64,000 nucleotides of DNA from Virgibacillus dokdonensis (GTDB taxonomy: Bacteria; Bacillota; Bacilli; Bacillales; Amphibacillaceae), in contig NZ_LT745763.1 in assembly GCF_900166595.1 (NCBI RefSeq), positions 3,595,333-3,659,332 on the forward strand. Direction: 5' to 3'. A program made the translations under genes and the position numbers. Shown here one piece after another: positions 1-7,889 of the stretch (position 1 is the stretch's first letter; each line of letters starts with the position of its first letter). The notes under the pieces were generated by a model, which saw nothing but the letters and a program-made list of their open reading frames with translations, had not been told where the DNA came from and did no database searches.

Positions 1-123
1 TTGCAAGATTTCATCCATAGCTGCGTTAACAGCTGCAGTATCAACTGGCTCCACTGGCTGATCAATGGAATAATTGACTGTTTTACCATCTTGGTTCGTA
101 AATTTTAATTCGAGCTTCTTCAT
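1..123 (-). CDS. DUF2922 family protein, N-terminal part only
   Basis: The minus strand reads 41 codons from an ATG at 123 and runs off the window edge. The start MKKLELKFTNQDGKTVNYSI matches the small DUF2922 family of Firmicutes as I know it, whose function is unknown. A good ribosome site (AAGGGAGGG) precedes the ATG. It lies just downstream of a DUF1659 gene on the same strand, the usual pairing of these two small proteins, so they are probably co-transcribed. The C-terminal half lies outside the window. Confidence 0.8.
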   Translation of the reverse strand, partial: MKKLELKFTNQDGKTVNYSIDQPVEPVDTAAVNAAMDEILQ

Positions 124-156
124 CTTTTTCCCTCCCTTCCTTTTCGTTTTATTCAT

Positions 157-381
157 TTACTCCTCGACAATGTTTGAGCTATCCTTACGCTCAATCGATA
201 GCAATGACAGCTTTTGTAAACCAACAATTGCTTGGGCAACTGTATACAGTTGCTCAGGCGTAGCAGTCGTTTTCACATTATTGAAGCTTTTAGCCTTTGT
301 GAGTTGCTTCCCGCTATTTCCATCGATACCATTGTCAAATTCCAATCTAAGAGACGAATCCGTCAAAGTTGCAATAGCCAT
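157..381 (-). CDS. DUF1659 family small protein
   Basis: This is a 74-residue protein starting MAIATLTDSS. I place the start at 381, not at the upstream in-frame ATG at 399, because AAGGAGGTGATAAAC sits directly before 381. The sequence (LRLEFDNGIDGNSGKQLTKA, then TPEQLYTVAQAIVGLQ) fits DUF1659, a family of unknown function found beside DUF2922. No signal peptide or membrane segment is seen. The two genes are separated by a short gap and probably form one transcript. Confidence 0.85.
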   Translation of the reverse strand: MAIATLTDSSLRLEFDNGIDGNSGKQLTKAKSFNNVKTTATPEQLYTVAQAIVGLQKLSLLSIERKDSSNIVEE

Positions 382-627
382 GTTTATCACCTCCTTCACA
401 CCTATAATCGATAGAAGTCGTTTGGAGGTAGTGAAATGAATTTTGTAGTTTTTTGTTCGATGAAATTAGCTAGCAATTGTATGTAAGGAAGTATTTAATT
501 TATCGTTTCATTATGAAATAAAACCATATTTTGTACTAAAAAATTTGGCAGTTTATGTCTTTACATTTAGGGTACACTATTCATTAAGCCACTCCTCTTG
601 TATCAAAAGTGACCTACCTTTCAATAT

Positions 628-644
628 TGTAATGTAAATGTAAT
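628..644 (+). promoter_or_regulatory. WalR/PhoP-type direct repeat upstream of LCP gene
   Basis: TGTAAT-GTAAA-TGTAAT is an exact match to the published WalR (YycF) consensus TGTWAH-N5-TGTWAH. It lies 59 bp before the first LCP start codon. PhoP boxes have a related TTTACA-type direct repeat, so the sequence alone does not say which regulator binds. WalR control of wall genes is established in Bacillus; its use here is inference. Confidence 0.5.
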
Positions 645-702
645 TTACGCCAAGTACATATAGTAGTAAAATGAAAGATAGTATGTTTAATGAGGTGTAA
701 AT

Positions 703-1707
703 ATGTCGAAAAATAGTGAAAATATATCTCGAGTAAAAAATAAAAAACCGAAAAGCCGCAAAAAAATCTTCTTCTTTATCATCATTCCCCTAAGTATATT
801 GCTAATAACAACCGTTTCCTACGGTGCTCATGTCTATAATACAGCACAAGAAGCAGCCGACGACTCATTTGAAAAAATTGGTAGGGACGGAGAAAAATCC
901 GCTTTAAGAGATGAAACTGTTACTCCAGTAGAAGACAACGTCTCTGTACTTATTATTGGGGTGGATGATAGCGAAACTCGTAAAGAAAACAATAGCAGAT
1001 CCGATACACTGATGCTTGCAACCTTTAATAAAGAAGAAAAAGATGTAAACATAGTAAGCATTCCAAGAGATTCTTATGTAAATGTCCCTGGATATGGATA
1101 TACAAAAATTAATCACGCCCATGCATATGGAGGACATAGGAAATCCATTGAAACGGTAGAGAATTTTTTAAATGTACCTGTTGATTATTTTGTCAAACTA
1201 AATTTCGAAGCTTTTATTGAAATGGTTGATACCATCGGTGGGATTGAATTTGATGTACCGTTTGAAATGAGTGAGCTTGATTCTGACGATAATCAAGACG
1301 CTATACATTTAATGCCAGGTTATCAAAAATTAAATGGTGAAGAAGCTTTAGCATTAGCGCGAACAAGAAAATATGATAGTGATTTTGAAAGAGGAAAACG
1401 GCAGCAGGAAATTATCCAAACAATTATGAAGGAAACTGCATCGGCTTCTTCCGTACTAAAGCTTGATGACCTTATTACTTCAGTAGGCGATAATATGAAT
1501 ACAAACCTAACTTTCAATGAGATGAAAAGTTTTCTTAGCTATGGTTTAAACACAAATTTAACGATAAACTCAATAACAATGGACGGTGAAGGCGGTAAAA
1601 TGGACGACGGCCTTTGGTATTATCAAGTAGATGAACAAAGTAGAAGTGAGGTTGAGAACGAGTTGCGTGAGCATTTAGACCTACCTGTATCTACTGTTCA
1701 AAAATGA
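703..1707 (+). CDS. LytR-CpsA-Psr (LCP) family wall polymer ligase
   Basis: This 334-residue protein has a basic cytoplasmic N-terminus (KNKKPKSRKK), one membrane anchor at about 24-45 and an extracellular LCP domain from about 75 to 300. LCP landmarks are visible: SRSDTLML, SIPRDSYVNV, INHAHAYGG and LALARTRKYD. Family members (TagT/TagU/TagV) move teichoic acid or other polymers from undecaprenyl-pyrophosphate to peptidoglycan. The gene is followed by a second, clearly related LCP gene and then a TagO-like gene, which supports a role in wall polymer attachment. A WalR-type box lies upstream. I cannot say which TagT/U/V orthologue it is. Confidence 0.93.
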   Translation: MSKNSENISRVKNKKPKSRKKIFFFIIIPLSILLITTVSYGAHVYNTAQEAADDSFEKIGRDGEKSALRDETVTPVEDNVSVLIIGVDDSETRKENNSRSDTLMLATFNKEEKDVNIVSIPRDSYVNVPGYGYTKINHAHAYGGHRKSIETVENFLNVPVDYFVKLNFEAFIEMVDTIGGIEFDVPFEMSELDSDDNQDAIHLMPGYQKLNGEEALALARTRKYDSDFERGKRQQEIIQTIMKETASASSVLKLDDLITSVGDNMNTNLTFNEMKSFLSYGLNTNLTINSITMDGEGGKMDDGLWYYQVDEQSRSEVENELREHLDLPVSTVQK

Positions 1708-2162
1708 TGTGATTTGCAATAAGATTACCAAACTTGTACTTTTTAAAGAAATATCAAATTTTTATTCTTGTAAAACAAAAATTTGATTTAAACGACTTGA
1801 CCTTTTTATTTTTTCCGCACCTTGACGAAAACACACCTCAAATCTTATACACCTAAGAATTAAAGGGAATACTTTTTCTCAACATGCATTTTAGGAAAAC
1901 GTAATGATTTTTTCACTTTTTACTATCTTCCAGTTTAAATTACTCAAAAATAAGATTGGGCAAAAGTTATTCTCTTTTTTATTATGAATCACGTACAGCA
2001 TCGTATTAAGCTATATATTTTTATCACTAACTTCTACTGTTCACACTTTCTTATTTACGGATGTAATGATTCATAGTAGAATTAAATTTAGTTTATAATT
2101 AACTATAAGATATAAAGCATTATAATTAGCATTCACTCAATATATTTAAGGATGGTCCTGCA
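1708..2162. other. intergenic region between the two LCP genes
   Basis: About 455 bp of very AT-rich sequence with no supported ORF. It probably carries the promoter of the second LCP gene (TATAAT-like stretches at about 2090-2125). The ribosome site for that gene is AAGGATGG just before 2163. I see no clear terminator or structured RNA. Confidence 0.4.
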
Positions 2163-3179
2163 ATGGATAATAAAAACCAAAGAAGAGTAGTCGTACGTAA
2201 AAAAAGGAAACTTAAGAAAAGAGCATATTTTATATTAGTTCCGTTGTTACTTGCTTTTGTTGGTGTAGCAGTTTATGCAACATATTTATATACCAAAGCG
2301 GATAGTGTTCTTTCTGAATCATATGAAGATGATGGAATAGAAAAATCAGAGCTTAGAGAATCAAAAGTTGATCCATCTGTAGATAATGTTTCTATTCTGA
2401 TAATGGGAGTAGATTCCAGCGATATTCGAAAAAATGCGGACAATGCAAGAACAGATACTTTGATGGTAGCTACGCTAAATAAGGATGATAAAAGTGTGAA
2501 ACTATTAAGTATTCCACGTGATTCTTACGTCTATATTCCTGAGGTTGGATATGAAACAAAAATTAACCATGCGCATGCATATGGTGGGACACAAGCTGCG
2601 AGAGATACCGTTGAAAATTTACTAGACATCCCTATTGATTATTACGTAAAGGTTAATTTTGAGGCATTTATTGATGTTGTTAATGCTGTAGACGGCATAA
2701 ATGTTGAGGTTCCTTATGAGTTAAAAGAACAAAACTCTGCAGACGAAGCTAACGCAATACACTTACTTCCAGGGAAACAGAAATTAGATGGCGAAGAAGC
2801 CTTAGCTTTAGCTAGGACAAGAAAATTAGACAATGATATAGAACGCGGAAAACGGCAACAAGATATTATTAAAGCAGTTATTAAAAAAGCTGTATCTTTA
2901 GATTCCATTTTAAAATATGATGATATAATAGAAGCCGTGGGAAGTAACATGACCACTAATATGACTTTTAGTGAAATGAAAAGCTTTATTTCCTATGGTA
3001 CAGAAGGCAAAAACATAAATTTTGAAACAATGACATTGGAGGGACATGATTACCAACCAAGCGGTTCATATTATTGGCAGCTAGATCAAGAAGCACTTTT
3101 AGAAACTCAAAATAAACTTAAACAACATTTAGATATAACTGATATAAACTCAACCAATTCTGTGCAATTTAACAATTAA
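2163..3179 (+). CDS. LytR-CpsA-Psr (LCP) family wall polymer ligase, second copy
   Basis: This 338-residue protein is closely similar to the LCP protein just upstream across its whole length. It has a basic start (VVRKKRKLKKR), one membrane anchor at about 20-42 and an extracellular LCP domain with ARTDTLMV, SIPRDSYVYI, INHAHAYGG and LALARTRKLD. The arrangement suggests a tandem duplication followed by divergence. By family it transfers lipid-linked wall polymers to peptidoglycan. It has its own upstream spacer and is followed by a strong hairpin, so it is probably a separate transcription unit. Confidence 0.93.
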   Translation: MDNKNQRRVVVRKKRKLKKRAYFILVPLLLAFVGVAVYATYLYTKADSVLSESYEDDGIEKSELRESKVDPSVDNVSILIMGVDSSDIRKNADNARTDTLMVATLNKDDKSVKLLSIPRDSYVYIPEVGYETKINHAHAYGGTQAARDTVENLLDIPIDYYVKVNFEAFIDVVNAVDGINVEVPYELKEQNSADEANAIHLLPGKQKLDGEEALALARTRKLDNDIERGKRQQDIIKAVIKKAVSLDSILKYDDIIEAVGSNMTTNMTFSEMKSFISYGTEGKNINFETMTLEGHDYQPSGSYYWQLDQEALLETQNKLKQHLDITDINSTNSVQFNN

Positions 3180-3194
3180 ATTGTTTTAAAACAT

Positions 3195-3229
3195 ATAAAC
3201 ACCTCAAAGTTATTCTTTGAGGTGTTTAT
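3195..3229 (+). terminator. hairpin terminator after second LCP gene
   Basis: A perfect 15-bp inverted repeat with a 5-nt loop (ATAAACACCTCAAAG and its complement) starts 16 nt after the LCP stop codon. The distal arm is U-rich but there is no long U tract. Confidence 0.7.
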
Positions 3230-3433
3230 ATGTAATGGAAGCAAGCCTACAATTTATAAAGTGGACCCCATTGTCAAGACACAAATTTTAAATATTTAAG
3301 GTGGGGGAGCTATGGAGCTCCTTTAAGGGAAGGGGTATTAACATTTTTTTCATTATTATTCTCATTCATAGGAACTTGGTGGTCAAGGAGGGGCTTCACA
3401 ACAAAGTTCCTATGGATGAGAGGGGGTATTCTT

Positions 3434-4237
3434 TTATGAATAATAAACAAACTCAGGTGTCTGGTAATTTAGCGATTGATGTAGTCGCTTTTGGTTATAG
3501 AATGCAAAATAGTTTCGAATTTCTTGTCTAGCCTCTCTGGGGCTGTTGTATTCTTTGAGATAAATTTCTTCGTATTTGATGGTACGCCAAAGTCGTTCCG
3601 TAATGATGTTGTCTAGAGCACGTCCTTTGCCGTCCATACTAATGTTAACTTCATTCTGTTTTAATAGATTAATATATTTAGGGCTAGTAAAATGACTGCC
3701 CTGGTCACTATTTAAAATGACTGGTTTCCCTTGGGAAAGCGCACGTTGGACGGCTTCTATAACGAAATCCATTTCCAATGTTTGATCCAGCTCCCAACTG
3801 ATCACATAGCGAGAACACCAATCAATAAGGGCAACCAAATAAAGCCAGCTCCGTTTAAGACGCACGTAGGTAATATCTATTCCCCATACGTGGTTGGGAT
3901 ATTGGATGGTTAACCCTCTTAATAGATAAGGATAAATTCTGTGCTGCTGATTCCGTTTACTAAGATTTGGGCCGGGGGATATCCCTGCAATACCCATTTC
4001 TCTCATGTGCCGTTGTACAGCCTTTCTGTTAACAATGCGTCCTTCTTGTTTAAGGGTTTCTGAGATGCGTCTGGAACCATAAAAAGGACATTCTGTGTAT
4101 ATCTCATCGATTCTATTTTTGATACGGAGTTCCTCTGGAGAAGGCTCTACAGGCCTATAATATAGACTTGAGCGATTAAGATTCAACAGCTCTGCCTGAG
4201 TCTTTATGGAAAGCTCTGAACCATTCCAATCCAGCAT
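3434..4237 (-). CDS. IS3-family transposase OrfB (DDE integrase)
   Basis: This 267-residue protein has an N-terminal HTH_21-like segment (SSLYYRPVEPSPEELRIKN, YGSRRISETL) and an rve integrase core with the DDE triad: first D in VWGIDITYV, second D in LNSDQGSHF, and E in DNIITERLWRTIK. The C-terminus has the typical FYNQKRLHQSLNYQTPEF. All catalytic residues are present. The ATG start lies 16 nt beyond the orfA stop. A run of nine A residues near the end of orfA could allow frameshifting to an OrfAB product, but the two frames differ by +1, so the classical -1 shift is not clearly supported. Confidence 0.92.
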   Translation of the reverse strand: MLDWNGSELSIKTQAELLNLNRSSLYYRPVEPSPEELRIKNRIDEIYTECPFYGSRRISETLKQEGRIVNRKAVQRHMREMGIAGISPGPNLSKRNQQHRIYPYLLRGLTIQYPNHVWGIDITYVRLKRSWLYLVALIDWCSRYVISWELDQTLEMDFVIEAVQRALSQGKPVILNSDQGSHFTSPKYINLLKQNEVNISMDGKGRALDNIITERLWRTIKYEEIYLKEYNSPREARQEIRNYFAFYNQKRLHQSLNYQTPEFVYYS

Positions 4238-4253
4238 GTCTAGACGCTCTGTT

Positions 4254-4550
4254 CTAGTCTTTGATTCCAGATTTTTTTTTAAGCCACGACAATTGCGTGG
4301 TAAGTCGCCCTACTTCTGCGTAGAGATTTTCTATTTGATCTTCGTACTCCTCCTTCATTTGGTCGATTTTCTTATTCTCTCTCTCAAATAGTTGTGGCAT
4401 GTGTTCAAGTGCAGCTTTCCGCCATTGACGTAACTGATTTACATGTATGCCATGTTCTGAGGAAATCTCAGCAAGACTTCTTTCTTCTTTAAGCATTTCT
4501 AGCACGATCTTTGATTTGAATTGTGATGTATAACTTTTTCTTTTACCCAT
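4254..4550 (-). CDS. IS3-family transposase OrfA (HTH protein)
   Basis: This 98-residue protein has a helix-turn-helix at about 10-50 (YTSQFKSKIVLEML, then HGIHVNQLRQWRKAAL) and a C-terminal coiled-coil heptad segment (IENLYAEVGRLTTQLSWLKKK). This is the standard DNA-binding subunit of IS3 elements. The gene carries an A9 run just before its end. It is preceded by AAGGAGATG and complete, so the element may still be active. Confidence 0.9.
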   Translation of the reverse strand: MGKRKSYTSQFKSKIVLEMLKEERSLAEISSEHGIHVNQLRQWRKAALEHMPQLFERENKKIDQMKEEYEDQIENLYAEVGRLTTQLSWLKKKSGIKD

Positions 4551-4587
4551 AAATCTACTTTAACATCTCCTTATTTCGTGTCTAGAT

Positions 4588-5661
4588 TTATGGGTCCATT
4601 ATATTATGTTTAATCGCTTTTAAAAGATTAGTTAGAGGTTTATACTTAACGCTAATTAACTCTAAGTATTCAATAAGTATTTGTAAAGCAAGAATGGAAA
4701 TAATAAAAATTGAGATCGTTCCCCATACCGTTGTCATAGAGAAAAAAATAGCTGCCATACTAAACATAATACTGAGCATATAGATAAATAAAACAGTGTG
4801 TTTATGAGAAAAACCCATTTTTAATAACTTATGATGCAGATGAGAACTATCAGGGCTTGAGAGCGGCTGATCATTGACATATCTCCTAATAATAGCAATT
4901 AGTGTATCCGAAATTGGAACAGCCAGAATAAATATAGGAATAATGAAAGAGATAAAAGTTACATTTTTAAACCCTAAAAGCGCTAAAACAGAAATCATAT
5001 AGCCTAAAAAAAGAGCACCTGTATCACCCATAAAAATCTTTGCAGGGAAAAAATTATATTTTAAAAATCCTAGTGTGCTAAAAAAAAGCAACAAGGCCAT
5101 GATTGTAACGTACACATCTCCCATAATACTAGCCATTCCTGCCATTGTTAATAATGCTATTGCTGAGACACCAGCCGCTAAACCATCTAAACCATCAATA
5201 AGATTGATTGCATTCGTGACTCCGACAATCCAAAAGACAGTAATTATAGAACCCATCACACCAAATTCAATTTGTCCTCCAAATGGAAAGTTAACATATT
5301 CCACCATTAGCCCACCCTTAAAAACAACAAGGAAAGCTACAGCAATTTGAACTAAAAATTTTATTTTGGGAGAAAGAGTAATAAGATCATCTATAACTCC
5401 AAGTGTAACAATAATAGTTGCTCCTGTAATAATGATAGCATGGTAATGAGCATCTGGTTGTAAGATAACTAAACCTAATAAGAAACTAATATATATAGCT
5501 AAGCCACCTAATGTAGGAATAGGGTCTTTATGAACTTTTCGTTTATTCGGTTTATCAGTAAGTTTAAACACCTTCGTAAGTCTAATTATAATTGGTGTTA
5601 TTACTAAAGAAAATAGCAGAGTTAGTAAGGTTAACAGAGCTATTTTAAGCATGTTGTTCAC
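4588..5661 (-). CDS. tagO: TagO/WecA-type undecaprenyl-phosphate sugar-1-phosphate transferase (copy 1)
   Basis: This 357-residue polytopic membrane protein belongs to the MraY/WecA family. Hallmarks are the cytoplasmic NKRKVHKDPIPTLGG, NAINLIDGLDGLAAG, KIFMGDTGALFLGY and the HLHHKL loop. Family members transfer GlcNAc-1-phosphate (or a similar sugar) to undecaprenyl phosphate, the first step of teichoic acid and other wall polymers. The last codons (M-D-P-stop) are encoded inside the end of the adjacent IS3 element, so the natural tail was replaced by insertion. The core is intact and length is normal, so activity is plausible. It is one of three such genes in the window. Confidence 0.92.
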   Translation of the reverse strand: MNNMLKIALLTLLTLLFSLVITPIIIRLTKVFKLTDKPNKRKVHKDPIPTLGGLAIYISFLLGLVILQPDAHYHAIIITGATIIVTLGVIDDLITLSPKIKFLVQIAVAFLVVFKGGLMVEYVNFPFGGQIEFGVMGSIITVFWIVGVTNAINLIDGLDGLAAGVSAIALLTMAGMASIMGDVYVTIMALLLFFSTLGFLKYNFFPAKIFMGDTGALFLGYMISVLALLGFKNVTFISFIIPIFILAVPISDTLIAIIRRYVNDQPLSSPDSSHLHHKLLKMGFSHKHTVLFIYMLSIMFSMAAIFFSMTTVWGTISIFIISILALQILIEYLELISVKYKPLTNLLKAIKHNIMDP

Positions 5662-5762
5662 CTCTTTTTTTGACGTACATTACATTTATTTACCACAAAA
5701 CTATACTGGCATCACTATTATGATTGCGCTTTCAATGAACATTCTATTCTTCTTTTGGCATC

Positions 5763-5790
5763 TTACACTTCTTTAAATTTATTGTATAAT
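5763..5790 (+). promoter_or_regulatory. possible sigma-A promoter before a small ORF
   Basis: TTACAC (5763) and TATAAT (5785) are spaced by 16 bp. They lie 33 bp upstream of a 26-codon ORF with a ribosome site. The -35 match is only moderate. Confidence 0.35.
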
Positions 5791-5823
5791 GCGAAGTATT
5801 TATACTTTGTAAAAGGGGCGATA

Positions 5824-5904
5824 ATGCCTAAGTTAATTTTGAATGTCACCTCAAAATACATTATAAATGTTTTCACCAAAAACCTCCAACAAAAATCAGC
5901 TTAA
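5824..5904 (+). CDS. small ORF of 26 codons, unknown
   Basis: An ATG-initiated ORF of 26 codons begins MPKLILNVTSKYIINV. It is preceded by AAAGGGGCG at good spacing and by a promoter-like sequence. It lies alone in the 630-bp gap between the divergent tagO and GDPD genes. It has no membrane segment of convincing length and no family I recognise. It may be a real small protein, the start of a decayed gene or chance. Confidence 0.25.
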   Translation: MPKLILNVTSKYIINVFTKNLQQKSA

Positions 5905-6181
5905 TCATATCACCTTTCTCCAATTAGTGATAATTTCCGTTAAATAAGAACAAATAATGCATCTTTCATTACAGCAATAATTTCCATTCTATCCATTGAA
6001 GTAACCAACCAGCATACTAAGTTATTTACAATATTTACAATACAAAATTAATTTCTCTATTTTATGCTAGTAATAACAACACAATTGTGAAAGCTCTCTC
6101 TTCCATCCTATACATAAGTGTTAAGCATAATATACCCACGCCTTACTTTATTTACATGATACGCCGTGGATAGTCAGTCTA

Positions 6182-6211
6182 TTGGCAATATTTTTCTTTA
6201 TTATGTATAAT
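6182..6211 (+). promoter_or_regulatory. sigma-A-like promoter for the GDPD gene
   Basis: TTGGCA and TATAAT are separated by 18 bp, about 85 bp before the GDPD start codon. The rest of the gap (5905-6181) shows nothing I can name. Confidence 0.45.
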
Positions 6212-6295
6212 AGGGAAAGCTTAGATAGATATAACATACACTTTAAGTAACCATATAGAGTTAGAAAAGAAATTTAAGAAAGGAGTTATTAACTA

Positions 6296-7015
6296 ATGAC
6301 ATTCAATTTTGCGCATAGAGGTTCATTAAAAGAAGCACCTGAAAATACATTACCCGCTTTCCACAAAGCAATCTCACACGGTGCAAAAGCGATTGAATTA
6401 GATGTTCAACTAACCAAAGATAAACATCTTGTCGTTTGCCACGACCACAAGTTAACCCGATTAAATCCAGTAGCAGATATGCGAATCACTGATCTGACCT
6501 TGCATGAGTTAAAACAAATTGATATTGGGTCAACTTTTAGTCAAAGTTATGTTGGAGTAACCGTTCCAACTTTATCGGAGGTTTTAGATTACATTCCAAG
6601 AAATATTTTCTTAAATATTGAAATAAAAAATATCCCAGTTATTTATAATGGGATTGAAGAATTACTCATTCAATGCTTATTTGACTACAACCGACTTGAA
6701 AATGTCTTAGTTTCATCCTTTGATCATCTAGCTTTAAAAACGGTTCAAGAAATAGCACCAACCTTGCCTTTAGGGATGCTTTTCTATTATCGATTCATTA
6801 ACCCTTGGGATTATGTCGAAAAAAGCGGCTTAAACATCAGTAGTATTCATCCAAATCACGTCTATATAGAAAAACATTTTATTGAACAATGTCATAACAA
6901 AGGATATCAAGTATACCCATTTACTGTTAATAACAAAAAACGGTTTAATGAACTAGTTACGTACGGTGTAGATGGGGTATTTTCTAATAATCCAGACATT
7001 TATACACGCGAATAA
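6296..7015 (+). CDS. glycerophosphodiester phosphodiesterase
   Basis: This 239-residue protein has the GDPD fold signatures: FAHRGSLKEAPENTLPAF at the N-terminus, ELDVQLTKD with the metal-binding E and D, and the catalytic HDH (VVCHDHKLTRLN). It hydrolyses glycerophosphodiesters to glycerol-3-phosphate and an alcohol. No signal peptide is visible, so it is probably cytoplasmic (UgpQ-like). In this setting it could recycle glycerophosphate for poly(glycerol phosphate) synthesis, but this is inferred. AGAAAGGAG precedes the ATG. It ends 4 bp before an IS66 remnant. A second GDPD gene lies at 39 kb. Confidence 0.92.
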   Translation: MTFNFAHRGSLKEAPENTLPAFHKAISHGAKAIELDVQLTKDKHLVVCHDHKLTRLNPVADMRITDLTLHELKQIDIGSTFSQSYVGVTVPTLSEVLDYIPRNIFLNIEIKNIPVIYNGIEELLIQCLFDYNRLENVLVSSFDHLALKTVQEIAPTLPLGMLFYYRFINPWDYVEKSGLNISSIHPNHVYIEKHFIEQCHNKGYQVYPFTVNNKKRFNELVTYGVDGVFSNNPDIYTRE

Positions 7016-7030
7016 ATCGTAATCCCCCAT

Positions 7031-7252
7031 TCAAACGGTAACCGTAAAACAGCCCACACCTATTATGTAGATGTGGGGCTGTCTTACGCTTACTTTTAAC
7101 TTATCACGCTTTCGGTTACAAAATACAAACAGGCAAGGAGAAAAAGGGTCTAAATCGAAGCATTCTATCACAATGGCAGCAAGTCCATCAATCGATTTAC
7201 GCATATCTGTGCTACCGCAAGCTAAATACACTTTTTCAAATGTCATATTCAT
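7031..7252 (-). pseudogene. truncated IS66 TnpB fragment
   Basis: Only the first 50 or so residues match TnpB (KVYLACGSTDMRKSIDGLAA, then DPFSPCLFVFCNRKRDKLK). The reading frame then runs into unrelated sequence near the element end and stops, giving 73 codons instead of about 117. The homologous opening of the intact TnpB at 21823 (IYIICGKTDMRKGIDGLATL) confirms identity. A deletion joined mid-tnpB to the left terminal region. Confidence 0.8.
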
Positions 7253-7260
7253 GAACGTGA

Positions 7261-7596
7261 TTACTTCCCTAAAACATGAATAATATCTGAGAGTAAGTTC
7301 ATATCCGTTCCTGATCGCACTTCAATGGAGATAGAACCAACGTGAATAAAGATCGGTTCTTTCTCGTGAGGTGGTACAAGTGGAGAATCACCCATTTGAA
7401 CGGTTAGCCATTGTGTTTCCCTGGATGCGCTTTTCTTGATGGAAGTTTTTCCGTGCTCACGAAATTGTTGCACCCAATAATACATCTGATGCGTTTTAAT
7501 TTCTTTCTCCCGGCGCCATTCAGATATACTTTGTCCGCTTTCTTTCCAGGCATCATAACGCGCTTTCCATTCTATTCGCTTGTCTTTTAGGGTCAT
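7261..7596 (-). CDS. IS66 accessory protein TnpA
   Basis: This 111-residue protein starts at the ATG at 7596 (MTLKDKRIEWKARYDAWKES), preceded by TAGGAGGTTATGCG. An in-frame upstream ATG at 7635 lacks a ribosome site. The HTH-like opening (WRREKEIKTHQMYYWVQQFR) and the C-terminal IHVGSISIEV segment fit IS66 TnpA. It is intact itself but stranded in a deleted element, so it has no transposition function alone. Confidence 0.75.
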   Translation of the reverse strand: MTLKDKRIEWKARYDAWKESGQSISEWRREKEIKTHQMYYWVQQFREHGKTSIKKSASRETQWLTVQMGDSPLVPPHEKEPIFIHVGSISIEVRSGTDMNLLSDIIHVLGK

Positions 7597-7889
7597 CGCA
7601 TAACCTCCTAATTTATTTTCTAAGAAGATTATCACATAGATGCCCTGTGATTGTTATGTGTATTTTATTTTACGCTTACTATTTTACTTTTACGCTTACG
7701 AACAAAGCTATCACCCCAACGCAAAAGCGAGCTTATCACGCCCGCTTCTCCACGTATAGCCTGTAATTTTATTGTGTGCAACCCATTTACACAAAATAGT
7801 TTATATTCCCTAATAGGAACCATTTTATGTTCTGTTTAGTCTACTTCACCTTAATTCTTTTGCCTAGTCAAGTGTAACCTATCCATTTC

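Larger units (their letters stand above)
3262..4598 (-). mobile_element. IS3-family insertion sequence
   Basis: The ends carry imperfect inverted repeats: TGGACCCCATTGTCAAGACAC at 3262 and, on the minus strand from 4598, TGGACCCATAAATCTAGACAC. Between them are orfA (HTH) and orfB (DDE integrase) in the usual IS3 order. A clear target-site duplication was not found. The right end lies inside the 3' end of the tagO-like gene. Confidence 0.88.
7019..7735 (-). mobile_element. internally deleted IS66-family remnant
   Basis: The left end (GTAATCCCCCATTCAAAC at 7019) closely matches the start of the intact IS66 at 21548 (GTAAACCCCCATTCAAAC). It contains tnpA and the first part of tnpB, but the rest of tnpB and all of tnpC are missing. 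GTAAGCGTAAAA motifs occur near 7700 on the minus strand. The right boundary is approximate. Confidence 0.7.

Noticed and set aside
3301-3531. 76-codon plus-strand ORF in the IS3 left end
   Set aside because: It overlaps orfB in antisense and lies within the element end; no support as a gene.
3262-4598. Target-site duplication for the IS3 element (TTATA near both ends)
   Set aside because: The two TTATA copies do not sit directly at matching ends; AT-rich flanks make it unreliable.
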